Positions 11,543 through 22,062 of a stretch of 64,000 bases of DNA are shown here, in pieces. The stretch comes from Primula veris. Its lineage: Eukaryota > Streptophyta > Magnoliopsida > Ericales > Primulaceae. The position numbers and the translations under genes were made by a program. Position 1 is the stretch's first letter, and each line of letters opens with the position of its first letter. Below the pieces are notes generated by a model. The model made no database searches, had not been told where the DNA came from, and was given only the letters and a program-made list of their open reading frames with translations. Location of the stretch: positions 20,087,635 to 20,151,634 of the forward strand of contig OY821742.1 in the NCBI GenBank assembly GCA_963682055.1. Direction: 5' to 3'.

Positions 11543-13290
11543 TTTTCTACAACAGGAGAAAAGAAAAGAAAGACTGGATTAGTCATCATATAAAACAACG
11601 GGTTTATATGTTTATGGTTTGTATAAGCACAAACTTTATTTCAAAACGACAGGTTTGAAAAACAAGTTTTGCGTTTAAGTGAAGTGGTTCTCTTTGATCG
11701 AACGACATGTCGATACTGAGACACCAATTCGGCGAATACATATCTATATAGACACATTCGGGGAAATTATTATTTACTCAACCCCTTTCGGTAGCTCTAT
11801 TTGAACACGACCAGGAAAGACGGTGACGGGGGTGGGCACGAATGCCTTTTAAAAACCGACCTCATTAGGAGAACAACTTCCGCCTTTATTTTTCCTAGAC
11901 ATCGTATCCAAATAGATGAGCCTATTTGGGGAAGATTCATAATTTTTCCAACTTAAATGTGAATATATACGATTTTCGCATTTTATATATATGGAAATAA
12001 TATTAACAGCGTAGAGAATATCTATCTAGATTAACCACATATATATAAACAGACAGTAAATATATTTTAGGATCTATCTAATCATGCAGTAGATTTGGTG
12101 TTATAAACAAATCAATTCAAGATTATCAATCAATTCATAAAGATTCTAAAATAACAAATCAAATCAATTAGATCTAATCCAATAACTAACTGATATATAT
12201 GATATTTATATATATGATAATATCAAAAGATATGATTATGCTAACAAGATATCAATCAATTATCTATGTTTATTGCCATATCAATAATTTTATACATGGT
12301 AGTTTTAACATGCAAGCAAGCAATATATTTTTTATTACCAATCAATTCTATATATGGTAAAAAAATTAACATGCAAAGAGATTAATTTTACATGGAAACA
12401 TATCAATTTATTCAATTAACATGCAATTTTTATTCACTTGCCTTTTAATAAAAAAATATATGCATGTGTGTGTATATTGACCGAATGTTGTATCTTATCA
12501 ACCATATGTACTGTTTTCGTATAAGTATTATACTACAGGACCATGCATGTAATTTCAGCAAACTATATATCTATTTACAGCGTTATTACATGTTTAGTCC
12601 ATACTTTCAGAAAAGTTACAGTTTGGTCTTTTATAAATTAACAGCACAATCCACAATTTACAGAAACTTACAAACTGGTCCTACTGTTTTTACTATCTTA
12701 CAGATTCAGGGCAACAGAGTAATATATATGTATTTATGTCAATTTACAAGCATGCTTTATTGAGGATTACACCAAATATTAATTAAACATGCAATATTTA
12801 TTATCCATTAACACATGCGATGTAGATATAGTTCACAATTAAACACGTGATACTACTTTTAGAATCATATAAGTTATGCCAATTTATGCAACTTATGCAC
12901 ATGATATGTGATGTCAATTTTTCATAGTAGTACATACCCATACATATATTAAGCAGAGAGCATGTAAACAATTCAATAACATGTACCAGTAAACAATTCA
13001 AAAACATGTACCAGTAACAATTCAATATTACGTATCACAGTAGCACATATATATAACGTAGTACCAGTAACAAGTAGTTATGTGATTAAATAACATGTAA
13101 TTTACAGCCGTGACTACATTAATATATAACGTATGGTTACACTACTGTTACGGTATAAATTGAGTTTTAAAAAAAATCGGTACCTTTCGCACGGTATATT
13201 GGTGAAGGTCGATATAGCAAAATTCTAAAAAACCCGGATAAACCTCAAGGTTTATTAAATCTATAATCCGTACTTCGATCTCCGAGAGTC
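11543..13290 (-). other. Long AT-rich copia leader, no gene
   Basis: About 1.75 kb between the primer site and the gag start. It is AT-rich, with frequent ACATGCAA-like motifs and a short direct repeat near 12960-13020 (AAACAATTC/ACATGTACCAGTAA). Small open frames (12464-12763, 12801-13025) show no domain. It is unusually long for a copia leader and could include an old inserted sequence, but I see no terminal repeats. Confidence 0.6.
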
Positions 13291-13302
13291 GTGCTGATAA
13301 CG
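13291..13302 (-). other. copia primer binding site (PBS)
   Basis: Directly inside the 5' LTR the minus strand reads CGTTATCAGCAC, resembling the TGGTATCAGAGC initiator-Met tRNA site used by many plant copia elements and matching the TATCAGCACG variant seen next to others. Confidence 0.7.
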
Positions 13303-13507
13303 TGTTGTAATACAACTATTAACTACGTATTTAGGGAGACAGAAGTAGAGAGAGGAGAGAACAGTATAGTCTTTATTATGAATGAATATCTGAATAAATG
13401 TAAAATAGAAGACCCCTAACCCTCTTTATATAGATAGAGCGGTAGGATTACAAGCCCACTTGGGCCCATAAAGTATAAGCCCAAGATTCCAATAATATCT
13501 TACAACA
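13303..13507 (-). repeat. copia 5' LTR
   Basis: 205 bp, TGTTGTAA...TTACAACA, an 8-bp perfect terminal inverted repeat. It is the promoter-bearing LTR because it lies upstream of gag on the minus strand. Confidence 0.95.
13424..13432 (-). promoter_or_regulatory. TATA box of copia 5' LTR
   Basis: Minus strand TATATAAAG preceded by CTATC, the only strong TATA element in the 205-bp LTR. Transcription would begin some 30 bp further left within the LTR. Confidence 0.6.
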
Positions 13508-13512
13508 AACAT

Positions 13513-14501
13513 AATTTTATTTATTATAAAACATAGAATTTTTTAGTATATTTATAAATAAATTTTCTTCATTAATTGTCGTGTTCATCATAATCACTGG
13601 AATCTTATGAGCTTGCTATTAAAATTGTTTCTTCATCACTTTTGGCTCTATATGGATTTGATATCCTGCTTAACGATTAACAACGTTCAATGGTACACAA
13701 CTAATAAACTCCGGGTTTGTAATTCGGTGCCCAAGACTTTCATCATTTTGAAATGCCTTTGTGTCTTTCAATTCAATATTAGGATGTTAAACAATAATTG
13801 GTCTAGTTTTAATCTTACATATAGTCCACCAGTCCTTATCGCCCTTACTTGTTTTCTTTTTCCTCATTCACATATCATTATTTTCTCTTATCGACCATTT
13901 GGTTAAAGAATGTAACACACTTGTGTTGCTTGCATAGCCATTATAAATAGATCATTTTTCAGATATTTTGATTTTATGTTAACATCGACAAGATTGTATC
14001 GTTTATGAACTTTCTTCCATTTTCGACTAGGATCAAACCACTCACACATAAAGAAAACTGTATTTTTTATGGCTTGTCTTGAGTACTCTAATTCAAGCAG
14101 GCCAACATCTAATTTTATTAGTAACATATTGATTAGATTCAAGAAACTTATGTTGCTAAATTATGATACAATTCCATTACTATTTGCAATTAAAGATAAA
14201 TATTTGACAATAACAACATACAATTATGTTGCTAATTTTATGGGAAGGTCGTGTTGCTAAACTGATGGTAATTTTGTTGCTGTTTTCGTTAGTAAATTTA
14301 GCAACTTTTTTAGCAACAAAATACGGTGTTGCTAAATTTAAGTAGCTAAACATTTGATAATTTTTTTGCTAAATGTTGATAATTTTTTAGCAACTTTTTA
14401 TACCATTTATGTTGTTGTTTTGTTTATTTATGTTGCTAATCGGCAACATAATTTGTCTCCTTCTTTTGTGTGTGTTGCAATAGCTACTATTTCTTGTAGT
14501 G
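13513..14501 (-). mobile_element. Internally deleted CACTA transposon
   Basis: The right terminus at 14501 is TTTCTTGTAGTG (minus CACTACAAGAAA), a CACTA terminal repeat. About 14130-14490 holds at least eight copies of a GTTGCTAA/TTAGCAAC motif in both orientations, the subterminal repeat array. A DUF4216 fragment lies immediately inside, so nearly the whole transposase gene has been deleted. The left end is lost near or beyond the copia insertion at 13507, and I could not find a matching left terminus. The subterminal motif differs from that of the 1-3285 element, so they are separate families. Confidence 0.75.
13740..14150 (-). pseudogene. DUF4216 fragment of second CACTA element
   Basis: The minus strand gives VFFMCEWFDPSRKWKKVHKR, then YNLVDVNIKSKY, LFIMAMQATQVCYI (frame ending 13903), then after a frameshift KDWWTICKIKTRPII near 13840-13800. 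These match the DUF4216 order CxWFDP - YxLVDVN - MQATQVxY - WWxVCKxKPR. One frameshift lies near 13915. Nothing of the catalytic region remains. Confidence 0.82.
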
Positions 14502-14575
14502 CAGAGCCTTAAAACCAATCACAGTATCTAAAAAATGAGTCATACAGAGCCTTAAAACCAATCACAGTATCTAAA
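14502..14575. repeat. 31-bp direct repeat beside CACTA terminus
   Basis: The block starting CAGAGCCTTAAAACCAATCA is present at 14502-14532 and again at 14545-14575, with 12 bp between. The related uninterrupted sequence near 31955 has one copy of the AATCACAGTA part only, so the duplication arose at this insertion site, as in filler DNA left by break repair next to a transposon end. Confidence 0.75.
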
Positions 14576-14984
14576 TGAAGTAAAGAACATTAGTTTATTT
14601 TTAATTGTATTCCTGAGTGTTAGCGGTAGCAAGTGATGACTGTCATTTTGGTGGTAACAGAAATTTTCCACAACTTTTGTGGCTAAAATCTCTGCAACAC
14701 ACAGGACAAGCTAGCATTTTTATTTATTTTTTATCAGGACATGCTAGCATAATGTGTCATAAATCTTTAAATTATTTTCCAATTACGCGAAAATCGTCCT
14801 TGATAACCCTTAAATCAGAGAAAGCATCATATTGAAATTCATAGCCATTGGTAACTCATCTTAGTCTCTTAGCCGTGGATTAAACGTGTATTTTTTAAGA
14901 GATCTTTTGTATGAAATGTTTTTTACCCTGATAATGTCCGATATCTTTCTAACTAACTTTTTCTATAAGATCTAAACTTACCAC

Positions 14985-15240
14985 TATTAGATGGCATCTT
15001 AAAAAAAACATAACCCTATCGAGAGTCCCAGACATTAGCTTGTTAACAGTGGTAGCATTAGCAAGCTAGAGCTTGGAATCATGGGCTGAACCGCGCAGAA
15101 TCTGTAACGAAAGCGTGAGTAACGACCCACTAGAACCTTCTGGAAGATAGCAAATCCCAAGGTAGCAAAAGAACTCCATTTGTTTCACCACGGTCTATCA
15201 CCAAGGTCATCGCACTAAGATCAATGGGTATACATGGTCG
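14985..15240 (-). pseudogene. Duplicate of last exon of HD-ZIP IV START gene, decayed
   Basis: Minus strand frames read IDLSAMTLVIDRGETNGVLL, then after a frameshift SLLTLSLQIL, then VNKLMSGTLDRV, aligning with the last exon of the gene at 32333-32683 (VYSPTDLSAMTSVIDGGDTN, RSLLTLSLQIL, INNLMSGTLDRV). A TAG stop follows the DSKL block. Homology also covers the downstream sequence, about 14559-14985 matching 31960-32340, so a genomic segment was copied rather than an mRNA. No other exon of this copy is visible. It breaks off near 15240. Confidence 0.85.
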
Positions 15241-15584
15241 GACTAAAAACGTGTTAAAAAAAATCATTTTTACCTCGCAGGAGTACGAGGGCCAACACTT
15301 CATAGTCATATCAAAACATGATACGACCTCTAAAGATAGGTTTGTTGTTAAAAATGCTTCTCGGCCCAAAATAGGTTTGTTTAATATTGCATATGTTGTT
15401 GGTCTATTTACCATCAAGTGTATATTCGCTATTCACTATTCCGTAGTTCGATAGTTATTTTTGAGAAAGACATTTAAAAATCACCACTTTATTAAAATTG
15501 ACTATTACTTGCCTTTTATAAAAATAAAATAAGTGTACATATGCATAACTCTATGTTAGCTCAAAGCTCAACCCACAATGGCAC
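15241..15584. other. No gene seen
   Basis: Between the HD-ZIP duplicate and the LTR element. A small open frame (15224-15454) has no domain. The break in homology with the 32.6-kb copy falls in GGGTATACATGG, a string also present in the neighbouring LTR (about 16098), which may or may not be chance. Confidence 0.4.
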
Positions 15585-15708
15585 TGATGGAGGTTAAAAT
15601 TTAGGATTAGAACTCCGCAACGATTGCAATACACGTCGTCTGACCTGTCAATTAACCTAGTAAATTGATGAGCAATTAATGACCCTTGCGAGGGGGACGG
15701 TTAGAGTT

Positions 15709-15732
15709 CCCCCCCCCCCCCCCCCCCCCCCC
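15709..15732. repeat. 24-bp homopolymer C tract in LTR
   Basis: Pure C run between TTAGAGTT and GAGAGGAGC. The equivalent point in the 20129-21168 LTR has only a short C run, so it has expanded here, or is a sequencing or assembly length artefact. Confidence 0.8.
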
Positions 15733-16216
15733 GAGAGGAGCTAACATGCGAGATAAGCGCCAGAAGATACTTATAGATACCATCAGGAAGAGAATATTAT
15801 AATAAGAAAAGATGACATCAAATCTATACGGAAGACATCACATAAAAATATTGTCTAACAATAAAGATATATTCCTTGTTGCACAAGTAAACAAAATCTC
15901 CTACGTGATTCTGTCTCTCTACGAGAAGTGTAGTTTTAGCCTCCGAGTACATTCTTGAGTCTGAGAGGGAGGCAATGCGAAGTAAAAAAGGGGTCTTCAC
16001 CCCAGTTCATATATAACGAGGATCGTGGCCCTCAGACAATTCCCTCCTTGAGGAACTCGGCAGCAACTCTCTTCCCCAAGAGTAAGTCAAAATCGATGGG
16101 TATACATGGAAAGATATAGAGGAAATCATTATAATATATGATTGATAAGTCAAGAGATATATTATAGCATAATAAAATATGACTACCAAAATTGTGCAAT
16201 ATTTAGTCCATTCGCT

Positions 16217-16225
16217 TATATAAGG
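16217..16225 (+). promoter_or_regulatory. TATA box of LARD-like LTR
   Basis: TATATAAGG followed by GAGCTCATTAACCACGAAG, a block also found in the 3' LTR (there CTATTTAAG) and, inverted, in the solo LTR at 34896-35877. Confidence 0.5.
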
Positions 16226-16640
16226 AGCTCATTAACCACGAAGAAGGGGATCCAATCTCTCAATATTTCTCTATAAATATACACTAAATACGAGTATCTC
16301 TAAACCCTACTTTCATTAAACACTTTATATTATTAAATAATATACAGCATAAAAGGTTCACACCTCCTTACAACTCCTCTGGACGAAGGAGGGTGAACGG
16401 TGGTCAAACCACCAAGTCACACTTGATCTTAGCTTCAGTGCGCAAATATTAATTAGGTACAAGCGGAGAAAGCGGGCAATCTCTACCATGGAATTTTCCT
16501 ATTGGCTCAAAGAATCAGAAAGCCCGTAAGTGTGATGACAATGAAGAACACGGGCAAAACCTTATAATGGAGTTTTCCTATTGGTTCCAAATTTGGGAAC
16601 TGAGACTCACGCACTGTACCTAATTTTTAAGATCCATAAA

Positions 16641-16658
16641 ATGGCGTCGTCCCTGAAA
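16641..16658 (+). other. Primer binding site of LARD-like element
   Basis: TGGCGTCGTCCCTGAAAA directly after the 5' LTR, a decayed version of the TGGCGCCGTCTGTGGGAA / TGGCGCCGTTGCCGGGGA sites used by plant gypsy elements. Position and leading TGGCG make it the likely PBS. Confidence 0.6.
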
Positions 16659-17025
16659 AGAATCGAACTTACAAGCTTTACTCAGAGTTAAAGAATCGGC
16701 AAATCAAACAACGAGTTTACAAAAAACAAAGAAAATTCTGGAATTATGTGAGACGTTTTCTTTTCCTACCATATTTATTATTACTACTGTGTTAGCCAGG
16801 TTGCATTATAAATATTAGTATCAGGTTGATAGTATGCCATGTTACGTGTTTACACAGCCAAGTTTTGATGGTTATACTTATTTGATTTGGTTCATAATGA
16901 TAATTTGTTTAAAATTCTGTTTGAATAGTAAACCCATGGTTTTTGGTTAAAAATGGAGTCATATAAATCCTAGTTGTAACCTTTAAAAAAAAAAAAAAAA
17001 CTAATTGTAAAATTTCACATGTTTG

Positions 17026-17218
17026 CACTACAAAATAATATTTGATTTAGTGAGAGACAAAAGCTGTCACAAGCCTGTCGCTAATTTAAAAAGTTGTCAC
17101 AAATCTGTCGCAAATTGACTAAACTGTCACAAAACCGTCACAAAAACCGTCGTTAATAAGCTCGTAACAAAAAATACCGTCACTAATACCGTCGCTATTT
17201 ATGCATTTTTTTGTAGTG
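17026..17218. mobile_element. 193-bp CACTA miniature element, nested in the LARD-like element
   Basis: Starts CACTACAAAA and ends TTTTTTTGTAGTG, inverted terminal repeats of CACTA type, flanked by the 3-bp duplication TTG (17023-17025 and 17219-17221), the length CACTA elements make. The interior is packed with short CTGTCAC/CCGTCGC/CTGTCGC motifs, i.e. subterminal repeats with no coding part. Complete, so it shows both cut sites. It inserted after the LTR element did. Confidence 0.9.
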
Positions 17219-18071
17219 TTGAATAAATATTGCACAGTGGTACTAGTTGGGTCTTTGCCAAAAAAAATCCTTTCAGTTAATTAATATTATATGTGATAGT
17301 CAAATTTAACTTTTGGAACCATGATTTATGTAAAACATGTACGTGATATTATGTGCCAATTATGGAAGATACAGTTATGCATGGCATATTGTATAAAGTA
17401 ATTACAAGTATGGAAATAGTAGATTGTATATTATATTGCACAAGATTTAGTTGCATAAAAGACAAAATTCATATTGTCATAATAAGCCACGCCGCTTGTA
17501 ATATATGTGAAGTTTCTTTGACTTATTCAAGTTGTCCTTAAATATTATATTTATTGTGATCTATTATTCCTCGTCATTATTGCCATAATACCGCCATGAT
17601 TACATTTGCATATAAATTTCATGTTGCCATATACATGGGGTTAATATCTCATAAATTATTAGAAAATATAGAATCACAATCTATCACATGTATTTTTACG
17701 GGTCATACTTAATTATAAATAAAAGATATGATGATCTCTTTATTTTTTGTACTCACTCATGCTACTAATGGTACGTGTTGAGTTATGAAGAAATAGATTA
17801 TCACACATTGCGGTACAACAAAAAGACCCAAAGAGTGAACCACTATCCACGAGTGAGAAACTCTCCTCGGGTACATGTGTGAGTAAAAATTAACCCAAGG
17901 ATAGCAAATCTCCTGGAATGAAACATAGATTCAAGGGGAGGGGACAATAAATGTTGAATGTAAAATAGCAAAGAACATACACCTTGAGGAAGCCAACCTC
18001 CCTAGATGGAGCCCGCACTCCGGGGGGAAGGCGCTGATAAACCCTCAGGGTATTGCCCGGATACATGGGAA

Positions 18072-18341
18072 CTATACCGAGGTTAACCTTTTGCGTCGAT
18101 CCAAGTAAGGAAGGGGCCCTCTTTCGTCATCAGGGGCGCTCCATCCACAGAGATAGGCGTTAACCCGTAGGTTGTCAAGATAAAGAGGATTAGATGCAAA
18201 GAAAAAGGTTAGTCCTGCTTGCACAGGTTCCTCGACGACAAGACTAAAACAGTGAATAAGAAAAAATTGTGTAAACACGGGATCAAAGGAGAACACCGTG
18301 GGAGCTAACTTCGGATCCCAAGATAAGTGTTTACCAATCAA
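18072..18341 (-). CDS. Hypothetical antisense open frame in LARD-like interior
   Basis: 89 residues, opposite to the element's direction. The visible pattern is hydrophobic/aromatic (FSFDPVFTQFFLIHCFSLVV) then SNPLYLDNLRVNAYL and a polar tail with ERGPLPYLDRR. I do not recognise a family. The local sequence is GC-richer than its surroundings, which suggests a former coding region. Stops lie just outside, so it may be only a fragment. Confidence 0.25.
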   Translation of the reverse strand: MIGKHLSWDPKLAPTVFSFDPVFTQFFLIHCFSLVVEEPVQAGLTFFFASNPLYLDNLRVNAYLCGWSAPDDERGPLPYLDRRKRLTSV

Positions 18342-18944
18342 CTACCTTGGTGAGCTACCCTTATCAGGGAAAAGTCGCCTATACATCCATTCACGTAGAT
18401 GAGGGAAAGATGAGGCGAGTAACAAATAAGATGCGCAAAATAGTGAAACATAAAAGAAGATCACACCAGCAGAGCCATCAAAAAGCTCAATAATCCTCCT
18501 CAGAAGCATATCACTCCTCTTTTTAAGTGCATAAACCTATCGGGAAATGCCTTATCATCATTTCTTCACGACCCTCACCGCCCAAGACTATGACCAGCGG
18601 GGAGCGTGAGAAGAAGGATAAAAAATTAGACGGTCACAAAGATTCTCCAAGAATGGGGACTCATTATCTAGAGGTCTCAACATGAAGTAGAAGAGTCGCG
18701 TGAGTTACACTTGAACCTCACAACGGCAACCAGCCTATTCCGAAACGACTAGCCCGGTTTGAAACCTTTGTCCCCCAACTTAAAGCACGACCACCTTGAT
18801 AGATTGGTTAGGTTGGCGAGGATATAGCCAGTGAAGAAATTATGAAATCACGAAATGAATAACAAAGTTCACTATTAGTTCAAAGGGTCATTCAAAATCT
18901 GACCAAGAGACAACACTAAGGAGGTAAGCAGCACACTCCTCCCA

Positions 18945-19350
18945 GTGAGCATGCTTCTTTCAACGAGCATGCTCCTCCCAGGGTGCATGTTCCTCCCAAC
19001 AAGCACGCTCTTCCCGGCAAGCATGCTCCTCCCTGCGAGCATGTGCCTCCCTGCGACAACGCTCCTCCCAGTGAGCACGATCCTCCCTACGAGCACACTT
19101 CTCCCTACGAGCACGCTCCTCCCGTGAGTCGCTCCTCCCTATGACAAAGTTCCTCCCAGCGAATCACTCCTCCCAGCGATTCGCTCCTCCCATCAAGTCA
19201 TTCCTTCCCCCGATGATTATCCTCCCAGGGAGTCTCTCTTCCCTACGATGACTCTCCTCCTAGCGAGTCGCTCCTCAAAGCGAGTACGCTCCTCCCAGGA
19301 AGCAGATTCTTTCAGCAATCTTGCTTCTCTCAGGAAGCATGCTCCCCGGA
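18945..19350. repeat. ~18-bp minisatellite, about 23 copies
   Basis: Tandem imperfect units of the form GAGCACGCTCCTCCCTAC. Most are 17-18 bp and many keep six codons, so both strands are open through the better copies (plus-strand MLLPAS-like and minus-strand LVGRSM-like hexapeptide repeats). Units become irregular to the right. Confidence 0.85.
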
Positions 19351-19489
19351 AGAAGTAGGTGTCTCCCATACCGGAGCCTAAACATTGGGCTTAGGCGAGT
19401 TGAATATTTCAAAGAAAAAATAACACTTTCAAATAAAGAAGCCACATAAAAGCCAGTATAACCTCTTCGGCGAGTGGTTTAGCTATCCC

Positions 19490-19830
19490 TCATAACCATC
19501 TAGGCTCGCATCAAAGACGTTTATCTCTCTTTAGAGATCTTTAGCCCATCCCTCGATGTAGTTACCTCTCTTTAGAAGAGTTCAGTCACTTTTCAGCAAA
19601 GTTTTTATGCCCTCCCTTGAGGCAAGTTACCTCTCTTCAGATGATTATAGTCTATTTTCATAGAAGTTCGTCTCTTTTTAGAGAAGTTTCTAACCCCTCA
19701 CTCAAGGCAAGTACCTCTCTTCAGAGGATTTTAGACCATTTCCAAAGAAATCTATTTCTTTTCAGAGATCTCTAAGCCCTCCCACGAGGTGATTACCTCT
19801 TTTCATAGGAGTTTTGTCTCTCTAGAGACA
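19490..19830. repeat. ~85-90-bp diverged tandem repeat, about 4 copies
   Basis: Each unit has CCCTC...GAGG, then ACCTCTCTTCAGA, then a TTTTAGAGAAGTTT-like block. The copies are old. They follow the 18-bp minisatellite and precede the 3' LTR of the same element. Confidence 0.65.
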
Positions 19831-20128
19831 TTCATCTCTCTTCGGACCAAGAAAATGGTTCACCGAAGAGGGGGAGACAAGTGGAAAATGGTTCCCAACC
19901 AGACCTGATTCATTCTTCGCTCCATGACAGGTTTAAAAACAACGGGCGGGGTCCAGCCCCACTTTCTGTCAAGGAACATCATGACTATAAAACTCGACAG
20001 AAGGTACTAGCGGGACATTGATGACTTAAACTCTCCCAAAGAGATGGATAACATTCGAGTCTGAAGAAGGGGAAGGAAATTCAAACTACGAGAGTCCAAT
20101 TCTCACACTCCCATAGTTGGGGAGCTGT

Positions 20129-21168
20129 TGATGGAGGTTAAAATTTAGGGTTAGAACTCCATAACTATTGCAATACGCGTCGTATAACCTGTCCATTAAC
20201 CTAGCAATTGATGAGGAATTAATGACCCTTGCGAGGGGGACAGTTAGGGTTTTTCACCCGTCCCCCCAAAGAGCTGACATGCGAGATAAACATGAGAAGA
20301 TACTGATAAGACACCATTAGGAAGAGAATATCCTAATAAGTAAAGATAACTTCAAATCTATATGGGAGACGTCACATAAATATATTGTCTAACAATAAAG
20401 ATATATTCATTATCGCACAAGTAAACAGAATCTCCTATGAGATACCGTCTCTCTACGAGAAGTATAGTTTTAGCCCCTCGGACGAGTATATTCTTGAGTC
20501 TGAGAGGGAGGCAATGCTAAGCAAAAAGGGGGTTTTCACCCCAGTTAATATATAGCGAGGATCGTGGCCCTCGGGCAATTCCCTCCTTGAGGAGCTCGGC
20601 AGCAACTCTCTTCCCTAAGAGCAAGTCAAAGTCAGCGGATATACATAGGAAATTATTATAATATATCCTTGATAAGGCAAGAGATATATTATAGAATGAT
20701 AAAATATGACTACCAAGATTGTGCAAGATTTAGTCCATCCGCCTATTTAAGTAGCTCATTAACCACGAAGAAGGGGATCCAATCTCTTAATATTTCTCTA
20801 CAAATATATACAAAATGCTATTATATCTAAACCCTACTTCCATTAAACACTTTATATTATTATATTAGATACACCATAAGAGCTTTACACCTCCTTACAA
20901 CTCCTCAGGCGAAGGAGGGTGAACGGTAGTCAAACTACCAAGTCCCCCTTGATCTTAGGTTGAGTGTGCAGATATTAATTAGTTACAAGCGGAGAAAGCG
21001 GGCAAGCTTTACAATGGAATTTTCCTATTGGCTCAAAGCACCAGAAAGTCCATAAGCATGACGACAACAACGAAGAACACGGACAAAACCCTTGAGCGGA
21101 GTTTTTCTATTTATTCCAAGATTGGGAACTGAAACTCACGCACTGGACCTAATTTTTAATGTCCATCA
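20129..21168 (+). repeat. LARD-like element 3' LTR
   Basis: 1040 bp, TGATGGAGG...GTCCATCA with a 7-bp terminal inverted repeat. Preceded by GGGGAGCTGT (about 20119-20128) and, further left, by a purine tract GAAGAAGGGGAAGGAAA (about 20063-20080). Which one served as PPT is unclear. Confidence 0.9.
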
Positions 21169-21173
21169 GACAC

Positions 21174-21938
21174 CTCTTATTTTCTTTCTTTTATTAGTAG
21201 CTCACTTGTTCAATTATTCATTTTTTTTAATCTTTTCTTGAGCCTTCAGCTCTTTTTATCCTCCAAACATTTCACTACACCATTTCTCCTTATACCATCA
21301 GGATTTTCCTATTTATCCTTCCGGAAATTTCCCTGCTTGACTTATGAGGACTAGAGGGTTATTATAAGTCTTTTGTTTACCTACTTCCAGAAATTTTCCC
21401 ATAAATCAAGTAAGTACTAAATTTAGAAATGATGTTCCCTTAATCTCTGTTCACACTTGCGTTTAAATGAAAACTTATTGGACATTTCTATGGATTCTTA
21501 TTCTAGCTAAGGGTTTCTAAATATATATACCAGACAGGCTACGTGATCATAAAACAAAGCAGTGTAACCACTCCTTAAACTGAGTCGTCGGGCAAGTCTA
21601 ACCAAGACAGATCAATTACCGGTCCCCTGACATCAAATTGCTAGGGACATGATGGATCATGGGATTGACCCGGTTCGGCCGACCCCTATGAGTATGAGGA
21701 GACTTGGTTCTCTTTATTATTTGTCTTTTCATTTATTTAATTTTAGACTATTTTAATATAAGTTATTTTCTTATCGGAACTAGGGCCCTCAGATGTGTGC
21801 CTAATTTTGAAGTGGCTCGTTAGTGTTTTGTATAAGACTTAGCCTATGACTCATTAATTAATTAGACAATAATAAAGCATAAAGCAAGAGAGAGACAAGA
21901 GCCCTTTTTATTCATCTTTTGGTAATTCATTGCGTGAG
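21174..21938. other. No gene; possible LTR-like flank
   Basis: AT-rich, with AATAAAG near 21870 and purine repeats near 21890. If the element to the right had a longer 5' LTR than its 70-bp matched end, it would start in here (a TGATGG occurs near 21650), but no second copy exists to prove that. Confidence 0.4.
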
Positions 21939-22008
21939 TGGGTGCTAAAGCCACAATTGGTCTTGGTGTTGCACTGTTGAGCAACCCCATCGGTGGACGT
22001 TTCCATCA
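21939..22008 (+). repeat. Short LTR-like end, left copy
   Basis: 70 bp, TG...CA, matching the right copy with a few changes. Immediately followed by the PBS. Confidence 0.65.
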
Positions 22009-22009
22009 A

Positions 22010-22023
22010 TTGGTATCCAGAGC
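22010..22023 (+). other. Primer binding site
   Basis: TTGGTATCCAGAGC, one base longer than the common TTGGTATCAGAGC complementary to initiator-Met tRNA, one base after the left LTR-like end. Confidence 0.8.
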
Positions 22024-22062
22024 ATTTGATCCTCTAAGGCCAAATTTTTCTTTTTCTTAGAG

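Larger units (their letters stand above)
6006..13507 (-). mobile_element. Ty1/copia LTR retrotransposon, complete but inactivated
   Basis: About 7.5 kb bounded by two 205-bp LTRs. Order on the minus strand: 5' LTR, primer binding site, about 1.7 kb leader, gag with CCHC knuckle, protease, integrase, reverse transcriptase, RNase H, PPT, 3' LTR. The PR-IN-RT-RH order is diagnostic of Ty1/copia. Target duplication is AGCAT (6001-6005) against AACAT (13508-13512), one mismatch. Frameshifts in gag, after protease and in integrase, plus in-frame stops, mean it cannot make its polyprotein. The two LTRs differ at scattered bases, so insertion is not very recent. Confidence 0.95.
15585..16639 (+). repeat. 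LARD-like element 5' LTR
   Basis: 1055 bp, TGATGGAGGTTAAAATTTAG at the start and a decayed end (GATCCATAA where the other copy has TGTCCATCA). It contains an uninterrupted run of 24 C at 15709-15732 that the 3' LTR lacks (about six C there). TATA-like box at 16217-16225. Confidence 0.9.
15585..21168 (+). mobile_element. Non-autonomous LTR retrotransposon (LARD-like)
   Basis: About 5.6 kb, LTRs of 1055 and 1040 bp starting TGATGGAGG and ending near TCCATCA. Target duplication GGCAC (15580-15584) against GACAC (21169-21173). A gypsy-type PBS follows the left LTR. The 3.5-kb interior has no gag or pol signature, only minisatellites, an inserted CACTA miniature element and small open frames. It must have relied on enzymes from another element. 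Three solo LTRs related to it lie at 30063, 34896 and 37120. Confidence 0.88.

Noticed and set aside
12464..13025. Small genes in the copia leader
   Set aside because: AT-rich chance frames with no domain, on both strands, inside an element leader.
18945..19350. CRISPR-like array
   Set aside because: Units are contiguous and variable with no unique spacers; it is a minisatellite in a plant retroelement.
22009..22023. tRNA gene near TTGGTATCCAGAGC
   Set aside because: Only the 3'-end complement is present; no cloverleaf can be formed, so it is a primer binding site.
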